Positions 11,458 to 22,880 are shown, counted from the first letter of the stretch. The stretch: 64,000 nt of DNA from Jacaranda mimosifolia (GCA_018894105.1 CM032118.1:30422690-30486689), one strand, 5' to 3'. Notes: a model not told the origin generated them from the letters alone. Program-made: numbers and translations.

Positions 11458-12992
11458 GGATAAAAAGCAGACACCCACCCAGCTTATAGGTTCATTTGCA
11501 ATTTGTCCTCCAACCGTTGTTATTATGCAGAACAATTACCCAACATTTGTTAAATATGCTCAAACACCCCATGTCCCATGACATATTTTAAAGTTATTAC
11601 ACTTTGGCCCCTGATGTTTTGAAAATTTTACATTAAACTACCTAAAGTATTTTAAAATGTTATCACTAATATTAAAATCTTATATTGGTGGAATAAAGTG
11701 AAATATTTTGCCAAAAATTGCTGTCATATATTACTCAATTGTCAATATATCACCAGTAGTCAAGTTGAGTTATTTGAAATGTATGAACCAACTTAACGGT
11801 TAAATTTTTCCTAAATTGATGCGTGTAAAATAATTTAAAATCATTTTTGGGGTTCTATTATCTAATGATTATTATGGTGTACTTATAAATTTGTGCTTAT
11901 TTGTTTAATTAAGAGTGTAAGTGGTTTGGGATTTAAATTTGAATAAAATAAGATAGGTGACTCTAGGAGTGTAAGATGAGTCGAGCCGGCTCATGAGCCT
12001 AGTGAGCGGGCTCAATTAGAGCTTGACTCGAGTCGAGCTCGAGCTTTAACATGAGTCGAGCTCGAGCTCTTCTTTAGTTGTTCAAAGCTCATGAGCTTTT
12101 TTCTATTTTTAAATATTTTTTATATATTAACTAAATAATATATATTAATAATTTACTTTGTCTTTAAATAATTATAATAATTATTATAATATATATTAAT
12201 AATTATAATTTAAATTATTTTGTTAATTTAACATTTTATTAATTGTTATTAAATAATTATATATATATTAATAATTTAATATTTAATTTGATTTAGAAAT
12301 TTTTTTAGTTAGCTGAGCTCAAGCTCAACTGGTATCAAGCTCATGAGCTCAAGCTCAAGCTTGAGCCTACAATTTTTGTCAAGCTCGACTCGAACTCGAC
12401 TCATTTACACCCCTAGGTGACTCTAGTCGGACGAATGTTGGTAACAAATAATATAAATCTTGGTATCAACATTATCTCTCTCATTTATTTCTCTATTTAA
12501 TTTGAAAATATTTAAATATCATTTGCTAACAAAATGCATAATGCTACATTGACACAAAAATCAATTAGGGTATAGTTATAAAATTAATTTTAATCATCTC
12601 ACGCATATAAACTAAGTATAATGTGATTATAAAATTAATTTGAAATTACATAATAGCTCAAACTGATTTAACTATCCATATATTGACTAGTGACCAGTAT
12701 GTGATAATTTTTTTAAAAATATTTCACTTTATTCCACAAAAAAAAAGGATAAAAGTGCAATGCTTTAGAATGATTAGGTTGTTAAATGCATATTTTGTTA
12801 AAGTTGAGGAGGTAAAGTGCAATATATTCAAAGTATTTCAACATCTCCATCGGAATATTCTGCCAGAAAATGGAATAAGGGGGTATTCGAGCACATTTAG
12901 CAAATGTTGGATAATCATTTTGCACATTTGCAATAGTTGGGGGGCAAAATGCGCATGATCCTATACGTTGGAGAGTTGTCTACTATTTACCC
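11458..12992. mobile_element. Mutator-like element (MULE) with ~140-bp TIRs, non-autonomous
   Basis: The left end begins GGATAAAAAGCAGACACC and the right end read inward begins GGGTAAATAGTAGACAAC. The inverted similarity continues for roughly 140 bp on each side. A perfect 9-bp TSD, atttattta, occupies 11449-11457 and 12993-13001. Nine-base TSDs and long TIRs are the Mutator signature. There is no transposase; the interior is AT-rich and holds a nested hAT MITE. The element sits within CACTA subterminal repeats, so it is younger than the CACTA insertion. Confidence 0.85.
11964..12415. mobile_element. hAT MITE, 452 bp, nested in the MULE
   Basis: The ends are TAGGAGTGTAA and TTACACCCCTA, with subterminal inverted GAGTCGAGC/GCTCGACTC-rich arms and an AT-rich middle. 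The TSD ggtgactc is perfect at 11956-11963 and 12416-12423. It is the innermost of three nested insertions (CACTA, MULE, MITE). It belongs to the same TNGGxGTGTAAATGAG family as the copy at 20527-21525. Confidence 0.9.
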
Positions 12993-14310
12993 ATTTATTT
13001 ATAGTGTCATTTAGAAAAAAATGCCACAAAATATTTAATGTAGTGGCACTAATTTAGTGACATTCTATAATATAACAACACATAAGAGCAATATGATGAT
13101 AATTGTAGAAAAAAATTGCAATAATGCAATTATTAGTGGCGTTTGATTAATTAATGACAAATAAAAATAGTGACATTTGATTGGCAACACCAATTATATG
13201 CATTTAAGTAGTACTACTAATTTATTCCCTAAAATATCTTTCATATTTATTTATAGTGTCATTTGTAAAAAATGTCGCAAATTATTTAATGGCACTAATT
13301 TAACGCAATGTTACAGTATAATGACCCTTTAAAGAATATAGTGAAAGTAACAAAAAAAATCACTATAATATAATATGTAGTAGCAATTATTCATAAAAGT
13401 TATAAAAATAAAAAATAAATGTATGTTAATGGCATTTAACTAGCTAGTATCACTATGTTTTTCTTTGAAACCAAAAAAAACACCACATTTCAAAATTTAG
13501 TTATTAGGTGACATTAAATAAATATTACAAAAATAGATAAAGCATAGGTATATTAATAATTGTAAAATTTATAAATTTATATCTTATCATAGTGTGTTGA
13601 TTAAATTGACTACTAGATATACTTTTAATGTATTAATAAATTAACCATATTTTTAAAGAAGTATCAAAGTCTAAGTTTTTCCTCATTTTTCACTCCTTGC
13701 CTATACATTATGTTTTTTTCTGAATATTTTGTATCTCTAAATTTAATCTCTTTTATCTTTCCAAATGTGTTATTTAATAGAATGAATCGGAGCATATATT
13801 AAACAATTGAAAAAAATATACTTTTGAAGTATAAAAATAAATTAATATTTTTGACAATATATATTAAACATTTGATGGGTAATTTAATGATAAATTCATA
13901 TCTTTGTAAATAGATGATTGCAAGTTTGAGTCTCATACAAAGAATTGAAGCATGTTGGAGTCTTATATATGGAATATTGGGCGTAGATTAACACGTCATT
14001 CAAAATAATCTTTTATGGCACTTAATTTAGCATGCTAGTTAATTAATTTTTTATGGTATGTGGTTTGTCATATAAAGGAATCTTTTGTGATATTTTAAAT
14101 TCCATTGTGTGTATTTTTCATGGTAAATTAGCATATCATTTAAAATTATTTTTTATGTCATTTTAACATGTCATTTATTGTACTTTTTGTAGTGTGTTAT
14201 TTTGTCATTTGAAAGAATTTTGGTGACGTTTTAACATACTACTATATGCATTTTTAGTGGCATATTAGCATGTTATTTAAAAGTATACTAAGGTCATTCT
14301 CTTTATAGTA

Positions 14311-14699
14311 GAACTTAAAGGGCTTCTAAGGCCCAACTCCCTGTTATAATATCATACAAATACTTGAGCGTTGAGCCTATTAGGTCATAGGTCCATTGAG
14401 AAATTAATTGGGGCTTCAAATCAAATATCTTACCGGGAGAAAAAAAGAAAAAAAAAGGATTCTCCTACATTTTTTAGTTCTCACGATTGTGCTTATTTTG
14501 GCCATGGGCATTGCCTTGGCTTCATAAATTTTTGTAATAAAATGGCTTGTCTTCACACTTGTAAAGGTGACATTTCAATATTAAGAGTATTCCGTCTTAC
14601 TCCATTTTAATAGTAGAAGAATCATTAAAAGTCAATATTTAACCATATAGCCTTTCAACAAGTAGCACATTTGTGTCGATAGGATTAAACTCCTAAGTG
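14311..14699. other. Unassigned spacer
   Basis: AT-rich sequence between the CACTA right end and the copia 3' portion. It may include the copia 3' LTR in minus orientation, but I could not find a paired LTR. A 79-codon open frame at 14371-14610 has no recognisable domain. Confidence 0.4.
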
Positions 14700-15560
14700 C
14701 TTGTATAAACCCTTATTAGTTAGTTATCTCATTAAACTAACTTCTTGGGATATCCAATTAGCATGATCGGATTTCCACTATAAAGATCCTTAATTTAAGT
14801 ATTTTAAGTCCATTAATGTAAACAAGCATTTTCTTGATATCTAGATAGCTCTTAACAAGATTTGCTAGATCCTTCTTAGGTTTCACATAATCAATAGAGA
14901 TGGGTCTTATAAAAATCAATTGTAAAACTTACAATTGTACATATTACTTTATGCGCTTCTAATAGCTGACTGACTATTATGATGTATTATGACATTAGGT
15001 ATAAATTTAGGTCGACAAGGAATGTCTTTCAAAAAACTACGAAGTTGTTCTGCTTCTTGTCTAGCTTTGTATATACATATAAAGTCTAATTTCATTGTAA
15101 ATCGAGTATGCAAGTTTATTTGGAGAACTTCTAAAACATAGCAGATCCACCTAATGCACATAACCATTTGTCGACTTAGTGTCTTTCGTGTTTGATATCC
15201 AAGTTGCGTAATTGTATTCTTATAATACATCAAGATATTTAGTATAATATAATTCATATTTTGAGGTGTACTTAAGATATCTCAAAACCTTCATCAATGT
15301 CTTCTAATGGACATTACATGGTTTACTCGTGAATATTAATTACTTTCCTCCCTTTGCAAGGAAAAACATTGTCAATTAATTACAATATTCCTTGACTCAA
15401 TAATCTCATCTTCATGTACGTAAAAAATTGTTGATTATTTATGAGGAATCGATGCATTGTTGTTATTATCATTTCCAGTAGATATGCACTCAATAGTTTT
15501 GGTCCTATTTCAGCTCGTTAGGTTTAGGTACTTACCTTAGCCAAACATACCTATACTTTA
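14700..15560 (-). pseudogene. Ty1/copia integrase tail joined to RNase H; RT deleted
   Basis: From 15560 downwards the minus strand reads the end of the integrase module: a CLAKV block, then the degenerate IGPKTVDCIFIGYA region, ending near 15360 in an FPxKG-like motif. It then passes to MKVLRYLKYTSKYELYY (consensus VLRYLKGT...GLHY) at 15225-15300. RNase H follows with a degraded ARSTMEAEFIAL region and KARQEAEQLRSFL near 15055. It ends in ISIDYVKPKKDLANLVK near 14860. About 1 kb that should encode the RT fingers, palm and YxDD motif is absent. Stops and frame changes are present throughout. Confidence 0.8.
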
Positions 15561-16388
15561 AGCCCATTTACTTTGTCATATGAGACATGGGGTGATACGA
15601 TGAAATGAGGGATGGAGAATGTGATTAGGATAATTTTATATTTTTGAAATATTATTTACTTTGTGGGATGATATAAATGATAAATGTAGATAATTGTATT
15701 GAATGTTTACTTTGATAAATTATAATATTGTGATAAATTATAAAAGACTAAAGTACCCCTAATTAAAATATTTTTCTATTTAGCATAAAGAAATTAATTT
15801 TTCTACTTTTCAATACAACATCCAACTATTTCTAAAATATAAATATTTTAAAATATTTAATATAAATATATTTTTAAAATATTTTTAAATTATTAAGTAT
15901 AAATATTTTTAATAGTTTAATATAAATATTTAATTTCTTTATGCTATATAAATATTTTTATAATATTTAAATATTTAATATAAATATTTTTAAAATAGGC
16001 TTAATCTATTATTATAAATTTATTTTAAAATATTTTTAAAATATAAATATATTTTCAATATGAACTTATTTTTAATTAATTTTTAACTGTTTGATTAGCG
16101 TCACAACCAGAAGTTCTTTGAAGTTGTGTCACCATTTAGTCAGTAGGCATACTGCTATAATTAATTGTGAATAGTTGGGATAAATTTGTAATTTTCACTC
16201 ATCATCCCACTTTGGTCATTCTTGGGGTAAAACTGTCACAGCTCCTGAGCCGAATGGGCCATCCTTCATTTAGTCCTCACCGTGGCGGGCTTGAGCTTAT
16301 CTACCGGGCTCAGAACATCCAAAGTAAACATTGAATGAAGTGGGATATGGCCCAACATCCCACTTCATCAGCCGAAGTAAACGGGTCC
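15561..16388. mobile_element. PIF/Harbinger-like MITE, 828 bp
   Basis: The left end AGCCCATTTACTTTG and the right end read inward GACCCGTTTACTTCG match at 11 of 15 positions. They are flanked by TTA on both sides (15558-15560 and 16389-16391), the trinucleotide TSD of the PIF/Harbinger group. The boundaries are independently supported: deleting the element and one TTA restores the copia integrase reading (YLK then V.VCLAKV) without a frame change. The interior is AT-rich with no ORF. Confidence 0.75.
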
Positions 16389-16452
16389 TTAAGGTAGTTG
16401 AAGGAAGGCTTATAATCTTTGTATAACCCATATGGTACTTTGACTCTGTATG
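16389..16452 (-). pseudogene. Ty1/copia integrase fragment between two MITEs
   Basis: These 64 bp continue the integrase. The minus-strand reading gives ESKVPYGLYKDYKPSFNYLK (consensus ..SPYELWKGYKPSYKYLK), flanked on one side by the hAT MITE TSD and on the other by the PIF-like MITE. Reading continues at 15560 as a VWGCLAKV-like motif once the second MITE is skipped. The fragment proves that both MITEs landed inside integrase coding sequence. Confidence 0.85.
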
Positions 16453-17247
16453 TAGGGTTGTAAATGGATATTAAACGAATTGGATACACTGTTTTTATAT
16501 TCATATCTATTTAACTTTTTGAATATTCGAATACGGATACAGATTTGACGGATATTTAAAAATGATATCCATATTCGTATCCGTCGGATATCGGACGGAT
16601 TCTGATATATATGTATTCGATTATAATTATTAAGATACATTCATATTTTATTAAACTTATTCGTATTCGAATTATTATTTTATATTCATATTAAATGATA
16701 ATTATTTAGATATCCACTTGCAAATATCCAAGTACGTGAATTTATGAATTTATAACAAATGTATATTTTAATTAATAGAAGGAATTATATAATTTCATTA
16801 AAACGAAAGTAATCAAATAAATGGCATAACTTCTAATTAATAATTGACTTTATAATTGATTATTAGTACTTATTAATAATAATAATGGCATTTAAGTGTA
16901 TTAATTATAAAATCAACCAACAATAATTATGTTGATTAATTTTATTCCTCAATTTTTTTCTCTATATTACAATAATTTTTTAAATTTATTCTTTTTTCTT
17001 CTCAATTCTTCAATTATAATTTATATATATACGTATATGGATTATGATATTTTTATTGAAAAATACAAATAATATTCGGATCGAATATTAAACGGATCAG
17101 ATACGCATTTACCATATCCATTTATAATCGGATATCTACTAATCGAATACGGATAATATCCGCTTTAAACGGAAGAGGATAAATTTTGTGTAAATGGATA
17201 CGAATACGAACGGTAAACGAATTTTCGAATATCCATTTACAGCCCTA
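16453..17247. mobile_element. hAT MITE, 795 bp (TAGGGNTGTAAA family)
   Basis: The ends are TAGGGTTGTAAATGGATA and TATCCATTTACAGCCCTA, with perfect 8-bp TSDs tctgtatg at 16445-16452 and 17248-17255. It lies in copia integrase, and its removal restores the frame. The arms are rich in CGAATA/CGGATA words. The last ~180 bp are clearly homologous to the right end of the 3.1-kb element at 49159-52238, of which this looks like an internally deleted relative. Confidence 0.92.
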
Positions 17248-17255
17248 TCTGTATG

Positions 17256-17800
17256 TGGTACTCTATTAAGAATCCGGTGTTGGGAAAAACTATTTTTCCT
17301 GTAAATTCTAAGGTACTCCAAAATTTATCAAAATAGCATATATCATCTCCTTTTGGCAACAACTTCTCTATTCAGCAAAAACATTTTAAGTGAGCGCGCC
17401 TATGGAATTGTGATTTGATGAACAATGTCAGATCTGTATAAATTTTTGAAATGGCAATCCATATTCTATGCCTCTAATCGTTATAATTAATCTTTATTTC
17501 TTTACTAAGTTGATTTTCAGTCTCATTCTTACACCATTTAAATACTTCAAGCACCTCATCTTTGCTTCATAGTAAATAATTATGGCAATATCTTTTGAAA
17601 TCATCAATAAATATAATAAAATGTTTTTTTTTCCACCTCTAGTTTGCACAAACCTCAAATCATAAAGGTTATTGTGAATAATTCCAGAGGTATCCTCATT
17701 CTTCCAATGGAGTGAAAAGAAGTGTTGGTTTTCCATAATTATAGCAGTTCTCTTTGAACTGCTTAGCTTCCTTAGTTTTATCATTTGACTACTCCTTAGG
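17256..17800 (-). pseudogene. Ty1/copia integrase, N-terminal and catalytic part
   Basis: The minus-strand reading contains a YDLRFVQTRGGKK block (typical copia DLxFVQTRGGxKYF), a KLNLVKK-like stretch, a degraded SDRGGEY block (RGIEYGLPFQ), and further down KEMIYAILINFGVP and LNRVPHT at the edge of the inserted MITE. At least four in-frame stops are present. The DDE residues cannot all be confirmed because of this decay. The frame resumes beyond the MITE at 16452. Confidence 0.8.
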
Positions 17801-17829
17801 TGCTTCCTCTTCTTGTTAGTGCTCAATTT

Positions 17830-18479
17830 CAACTCACGAAGTTGACTTTAGCTGCTGCTGTTCAGAGCTTTTCAGATTTGACCTTAAACGTTCAATTATT
17901 CTCTTCAATTCTTGGTCTAACCATCAAGTCTTCTCTCCTTTTGCTTATGCTTTACATAGTGTTTGTTTCAAGTCCTTCCATGAAGACGGTAGCTTCTGTA
18001 TCATGGTAGCCACTTGGAAAGATTCAATGAGATTCATGTTTTCTACATGTATTTCAAGTTGGACAACCTGAAACGCTTGGACTTGATTCATTGCCATCTT
18101 GTAGTCCAAGAACCTTTTTCAAGTTAGCACATTCAGTTCAGTATTTCTTCTCCCATGACTCCACAACTCTTTGGTCATCTTGATTAGAGTGTATACATTA
18201 TAACGAGAATTATTCAATCCATCAGAGAGTAATTTCTGCAAAAGAGTCACTATGGCTCCACGAATCATGTGTCGCTCTTCTCTAAATGTCAGCCTCCACT
18301 TCCCACAGAGTTATATCAGTTTCTATCAAGAACCTTGTTAGACTAAAATTTGTAAGGTAAAACAACATCTTTTCCTACCATGTCTTGATATCAGATCCAC
18401 AAAACTTCTCCAGTTTGTCTCTACAGACAAGGGTCAGGGCTAGTGTTGCTGCTGCCTGATTGTTAGTACCATGAATCAT
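17830..18479 (-). pseudogene. Ty1/copia gag (UBN2/gag-polypeptide), broken
   Basis: The minus-strand ATG at 18477-18479 opens a frame with the hallmarks of plant copia gag. It has an N-terminal EKFCGSDIKTW motif (consensus EKFxGxDFKRW), then LLQKLLSDGLNN and TKELWSHGRR (consensus KELWxxLEKKY), FLDYKMA, and finally FQVATMIQKLPSSWKDLK near 17990. Stops occur at several points (for example after IKTW and before KRFLDYK) and the zinc-knuckle end is not recognisable. Gag would form the capsid-like particle of the element. Confidence 0.8.
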
Positions 18480-18759
18480 ACTTCAAGTCACATCCATCTT
18501 AAACTTCGAATAGATTCAGGATATATCAGAGACCAAAATGGGATTACAATCAAAGTTTTTTTGTGGCAATTTGATCGAGGAAGGAGAAAACTTCCCCTCC
18601 ATCACATCAAAGCAAAACCTATATCAACTAGAGACCAATATGTACAAAATTTGGACCTGGTTACAAGATAATTTCCAATAGAATTCCTGCACAAAAAGTG
18701 AAATGTAAAATTTAGGTACAAAATGCTTGATGCCACTTCTGAAGTCTGAACCCTGCGAA
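18480..18759. other. Copia leader and junction with a LINE
   Basis: This segment lies upstream of copia gag on the minus strand. The sequence TGGCATCAAGCA (minus, 18726-18737) resembles the TGGTATCAGAGC primer-binding site of copia elements. A recognisable 5' LTR end should follow at higher coordinates, but LINE 3' sequence appears instead, so the LTR is probably lost. Confidence 0.4.
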
Positions 18760-19196
18760 AAAATAATTTAGTTTCCGTCAAAAGGACTGCCTATTTGGAG
18801 CATCAGCATGGAGGGAAAATGGTTGCTGAGAAGAGCAAAAGCTTTCGCTTTCTGTGCATCGCCAATAGCAAAAAGAACGGGTCTTTGAAAGTTTTCTGAA
18901 ACTATATCCAACAACAGAGCATTTTGATAATATTTCGCAAGGAACCCTGGGAAAGAGATTCTGCACTAAAATCTGAAAAAGTATCTTAACCAGAGTACAG
19001 AAATAACACCAAGCAGCAGCAAAGTAAAACAGTAACCAGAAACTTTGCAATAAAAATAGAGTTGCAGCTGAGACAGAAACAGGTTTTTTGAATATCCTGA
19101 ACCCATAAATCTAAGTAAAAACAAAAAGTGCAGCATTCCAGATATGAAGTGCTAGGCATGAGTTCACAAACCAGCAAACACACACCATAATCTTCA

Positions 19197-19966
19197 TTAG
19201 TTGGGCCAATTGAGCTCGTCCATTCTAAGGGTAACAAGGACTTTCCTTGGAAGCTGGAAGACAGATAAGATGAGCTTTGGAGTTTGGTCAGTTTTACAGG
19301 CTTTCTTTGCGAGCAAATCTGCAGCTGAGATACCGTCCCTGTATATGTGGGAGAATGAGGGGTTCAGAGGAATAATGAGACTCCTAACTCTGGCAATGAT
19401 GTGAGCAAAACTCCAACGTTGAGGTTGGCGATTGTTGATCAGATGCATGGCTGCTAGAGCGTCCATTTCAACAGTAACATTTGAGATATTTTTTTGGAAG
19501 CATATTTCCAATCCTTTTAAGAACAGCAATCAGTTCGGCAAAGATGTTGGATGTTTGGCCTAATGGATGGATATATGCACTGAGAACCTCATTATCACTG
19601 TTTCTGAGAATACTGCAGCTTCAGCTTGCCTGGGTTGCCCTGAGATGCGCCATCCATGTTCAGTTTGAATGAGCCAAGAGGGGGAGGAATCCATCTTATA
19701 ATTTTGCACTGTGGACTATTCTGTTGAGGAATATTGAAGACAGCAGCAGAAGTTAGGTCTATATTCCAGTGGCTTGGCTTGAACAGATTGGACTTAAAAG
19801 CCACCAAAATGTGATACTGAATTCTCCATATGGTTTTCTCAAGGGTACATTATAATGCTTTATGCTTGGTGTTATTTCTTGTGCGCCATAAGAACCAACA
19901 CATAAGAATTGGGATGATTGCTTGGATGTGGACATTCAAACCTACAAAAGACCTTAATTTCCAAGA
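19197..19966 (-). pseudogene. LINE RNase H (RVT_3-like) fragment
   Basis: The minus strand reads WIPPPLGSFKLNMDGASQGN (consensus W.PP..G.FKLN.DGASKGNPG, first catalytic Asp present), then, in another frame, LKGLEICFQKNISNVTVEMD (second acidic residue and ExD segment). It ends in RDGISAADLLAKKA (consensus R..N..AD.LAK, last Asp present). A frameshift near 19610 and stops make it inactive. The upstream tail (19800-19966) carries the linker that joins zf-RVT to RNase H and reaches the MULE TSD. Confidence 0.8.
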
Positions 19967-20526
19967 TTAAAATTAGGCAAAATTGCATTTTTAGTCCCAT
20001 ACGATAGGGGGGTTTGCAACTTTAGTCCCACGCTTTTTTAAATTTTAGAAAACGTCCCAAAATTTAAAAAAAGTTGCAAAGTTAGTCCCACAGCTCAATT
20101 TCCGTCCAAAATTTAACGGAGAAAGCGCATGTGACACGCATGGCTGTCTACTGCGCGTCGCCTTAGTGGAAAAATTGCACTTTCAGTCTCATACGCTAGG
20201 GGGAGGTTGCAACTTTAGTCCCACTGTAGATAAATTAATTTGAAGCCAATTGAGAAGTGACATGTATAAAATAATATGCTAATTATTAATTTAAAATTCT
20301 CTATTTATATTTTGAAATTTATTAAATTTAATTTCAAAAGATAAATGATTAATTTTAATTAATAATTTAGTATTTATTTTATATTCAAATCAATATTGAC
20401 AAGTGTTAAAGATGGAGTGTCTATATTTATGGACCAACTAAATCAAAGATATTTGATATTATCTCTTGATATTAATATTATCTTTTGATGTTTGATATTG
20501 GCAAATCATAAATATCCGATATTATT

Positions 20527-21276
20527 TATGGGTGTAAATGAGATGAGATTATTCGCGAACGGTTCAAGCTTGGCCCAAATCAAATCAAATTTAAGCCATC
20601 GATTTGAAGAAAAATAACGCCAATTCGAGGGTTTCGCACCTTAATCTCGAATCAAATATAAAAAGTATATGAGCTCTAAAGAACTCTTTGAACGTTGTGG
20701 ATATCCTTGAATTTGCTTAATAGAATTACTGAACTCCTTCAAAGTTTCTCTTACTTGCTGGAATTCGTGTTATGTCAAACATATATATACATATACAATG
20801 ATAACATATAAAATTTAATAATCTATTTAATTTATTTAATTTAATAATCAATTACATATAAAATTTAATATATTAATAATAAATTAATTTTAAATAATTA
20901 TTTTGTTTATTACTAAATTTTTTGTTTACCAATGATAACATATATATAGATATACACACATCATCATCAAATTATAAATATACATACATATATTACATAA
21001 AAAAAAATCAATTTCTCCCAACAAACCCAACAAAAATGTAACTGATTTAACATTTACAGTAAAATTTGTCCCCCACCAAAATGTTAACAAACAAACGGCT
21101 CATTCAAAAATCATTTTCCCTATTTTCCCAAAACAAAAACAAACGGTTGACACTTTTTCCAATTTGTCTCCCAAAAACTCATTCTCCCAAAAAAATTTCT
21201 GGAAAATGCCCAAAATGCAAGTGAACATAGCCTTAGGGTTTTTTTCTTTTCAATTTTTAAATAATTTTATTATTTC

Positions 21277-21345
<69 letters not shown>

Positions 21346-21525
21346 AAAGGTTTGTTTAGGCTCGCGAGCCTATCGAGTCAAATACTATTGAGCTTGGCTC
21401 GGCTTGTTTGGCTGGCGGGCTTAGACTCCGCTCGGCTTGGCTCATTTGAGTTCGAGTTGAATTCGAGCTTTCATCGAGCCAAGCCCGAATCGTGCGCAAA
21501 TAGTTTCATCTCATTTACACCCATA
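20527..21525. mobile_element. hAT MITE at the centre of the foldback MULE, ~1 kb
   Basis: The ends TATGGGTGTAAATGAGATGA and the matching inverted right end are near perfect over 20 bp. Further arm similarity includes GAGCTTGGCTCG-type words. The flanks gatattat (20518-20525) and gataatat (21526-21533) are similar, but with one extra base at the left, so the TSD is imperfect. It contains a perfect (TAA)n/(TTA)n palindromic microsatellite at 21278-21343. Confidence 0.75.
21278..21343. repeat. Palindromic (TAA)n-(TTA)n microsatellite
   Basis: About 12 TAA units are followed directly by about 10 TTA units, forming one near-perfect hairpin of about 66 bp inside the hAT MITE. Confidence 0.95.
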
Positions 21526-22085
21526 GATAATATCGGATATCTTTGATTTGACAATATCAAACATTAAAATATAATATCAATATCAAGAGATAATATCAAA
21601 TATCTTTGATTTAATTGGCACATAGATATAGACATTCCATCTTTGACACTTGTCAATATTTGATTTGAATATAAAATAAATAATAAATTATTAATTAAAA
21701 TTAATCATTTATCTTTTGGAATTAAATTTAATAAATTCCAAAATATAAATAGAGAATTTTAAATTAATAATTAGCATATTATTTTATACATGTCACTTAT
21801 CAATTGGCTTCAAATTAATTTATTTACAGTGGAACTAAAGTTGCAACCTCCCCCTAACGTTGGGACTGAAAGTGCAATTTTTCCACCAAGGCGATGCGCA
21901 GTAGACGGCCACGCGCGTCACACGCGCTTTCTCCGTTAAATTTTGGACAGAAATTGAGCTGTGGGACTAACTTTGCAACTTTTTTTAAATTTTGGGACGT
22001 TTTCTAAAATTTGAGAAAGCGTGGGACTAAAGTTGCAAACCCCCCCATCGTATGGGACTAAAAATGCAATTTTGCCTTAAAACTA

Positions 22086-22880
22086 CAAAGAGATGTTAGT
22101 TGTATAAGGTATAACAAAATGAAAGATGCTAGCAAAATAGTTCCACACTTTTTTAGCAAAATCACAAGTGATAAACAAATGAGCGGACTCTCAAACTCAC
22201 AAAAATGTTGGCATTTAAACGCAAGAACAATCTCTTTTTCTTGAAGTTTTTGGTCCGAAGGAATGAGATTATGGAGCAGGCGCCAAGCAAAAATGGATAT
22301 GGTGGGAGTGATGAACTCATTCCAAACAGAGGCAAAGAGGGAATTTCGAGGGTTGGACTGTCTAATCTTCCATCAGGTACTTTTGACTGAGGAGTATCCA
22401 TTTGGAGAAAGCTTCCAAAATGGAGTATCTTTTGAGTGATGGAAGATAGGAATGCCGTAGACTTGTCTCACTACATCTGATCGAAGAATATCCTTGAGTT
22501 TACTTAGGCTCCAGTTGCCGTTTCCCCAAAAGGATTTGAGTGGCACTTTCAAAAATTGAGCAAGGTGGAGGAGAGAGTTGAGAGAAGCTTCTGCCATCCA
22601 ATAGTCATGCCAAAAGGAAACATTTCCTTTCTTGATAGTCCAAAAAATCTAATTTTCCGCCTATGATCTGATGGCAACAAGGAGATGACTAACGCCACAA
22701 TATCTTATCTTGAGAAATTCAGCCCACAAAGATGTTTGACACCTAAATCTCCACAAAAGTTTGAATGTGAAGGCTGAAACAATATCACAAATCCATCTTA
22801 AACTTGTTTCACAATTAGCAGACAATCGTCTTCCAAGAAAATGACCACTTTCTTCAAGAGAAAACTACAGTTCCCCAAAC
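22086..22880 (-). pseudogene. LINE ORF2 linker and zf-RVT domain
   Basis: The minus strand reads KLLWRFRCQTSLWAEFLK (consensus KLWWRFRTQ.SLWA.FLK), then the WHDYWMAE and SLNSLLHL segments, DTPFWKLSPNGYSSVKST, and the reverse-transcriptase-associated zinc-binding region (CQHFCE..E....F..C near 22180). It ends at the MULE TSD. Frameshifts occur between 22370 and 22420 and near 22600. The domain is diagnostic of plant L1 ORF2 downstream of RT. Confidence 0.78.

Larger units (their letters stand above)
10961..14310. mobile_element. CACTA (En/Spm)-like non-autonomous element, decayed
   Basis: The left end TACTACAAGAAAAT differs at one base from the plant CACTA terminus CACTACAAGAAAA. The right end, read inward, is CTACTATAAAGAGAAT. 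An alternative right end at 14184-14194 (TTTTTGTAGTG) matches better but leaves out about 110 bp of the same subterminal sequence. Both flanks (10961-11450 and 12995-14310) are built of many degenerate copies of a subterminal word like TAGTGACATTTGATTG/TTTAGTGGCA, typical of En/Spm ends. No transposase is seen, and no 3-bp TSD is convincing. Without the inserted MULE it would be about 1.8 kb. Confidence 0.55.
14700..18740 (-). mobile_element. Ty1/copia retrotransposon lacking reverse transcriptase, with two nested MITEs
   Basis: On the minus strand gag (from 18479), integrase and RNase H follow in copia order. A weak match to the initiator-Met primer-binding site (TGGCATCAAGCA on the minus strand, 18726-18737) sits upstream of gag. 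Two MITEs interrupt it (16453-17247 and 15561-16388). When they are removed together with one TSD copy each, the integrase reading continues across both junctions. The core of RT is absent: sequence passes from the integrase C-terminal extension (near 15360) straight to the RNase H entry (near 15320). Neither LTR could be delimited. Confidence 0.8.
19976..22076. mobile_element. MULE with ~550-bp terminal inverted repeats, 2,101 bp
   Basis: The ends GGCAAAATTGCATTTTTAG and its inverted copy are flanked by 9-bp TSDs ttaaaatta (19967-19975) and ttaaaacta (22077-22085), 8 of 9 identical. The arms 19976-20526 and 21526-22076 are inverted copies along their whole length, including a GC-richer block with CTACTGCGCG and an AT-rich block repeating ATATCAA/GATATT. 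The centre is a separate hAT MITE, so the original element was nearly all TIR, a foldback structure. No ORF. It interrupts a LINE. Confidence 0.88.

Noticed and set aside
17800..18009. Plus-strand ORF opposite copia gag
   Set aside because: It is the complementary shadow of the gag coding strand, which carries recognisable motifs.
19197..19404. Plus-strand ORF at the LINE RNase H
   Set aside because: Antisense shadow of the RNase H coding strand.
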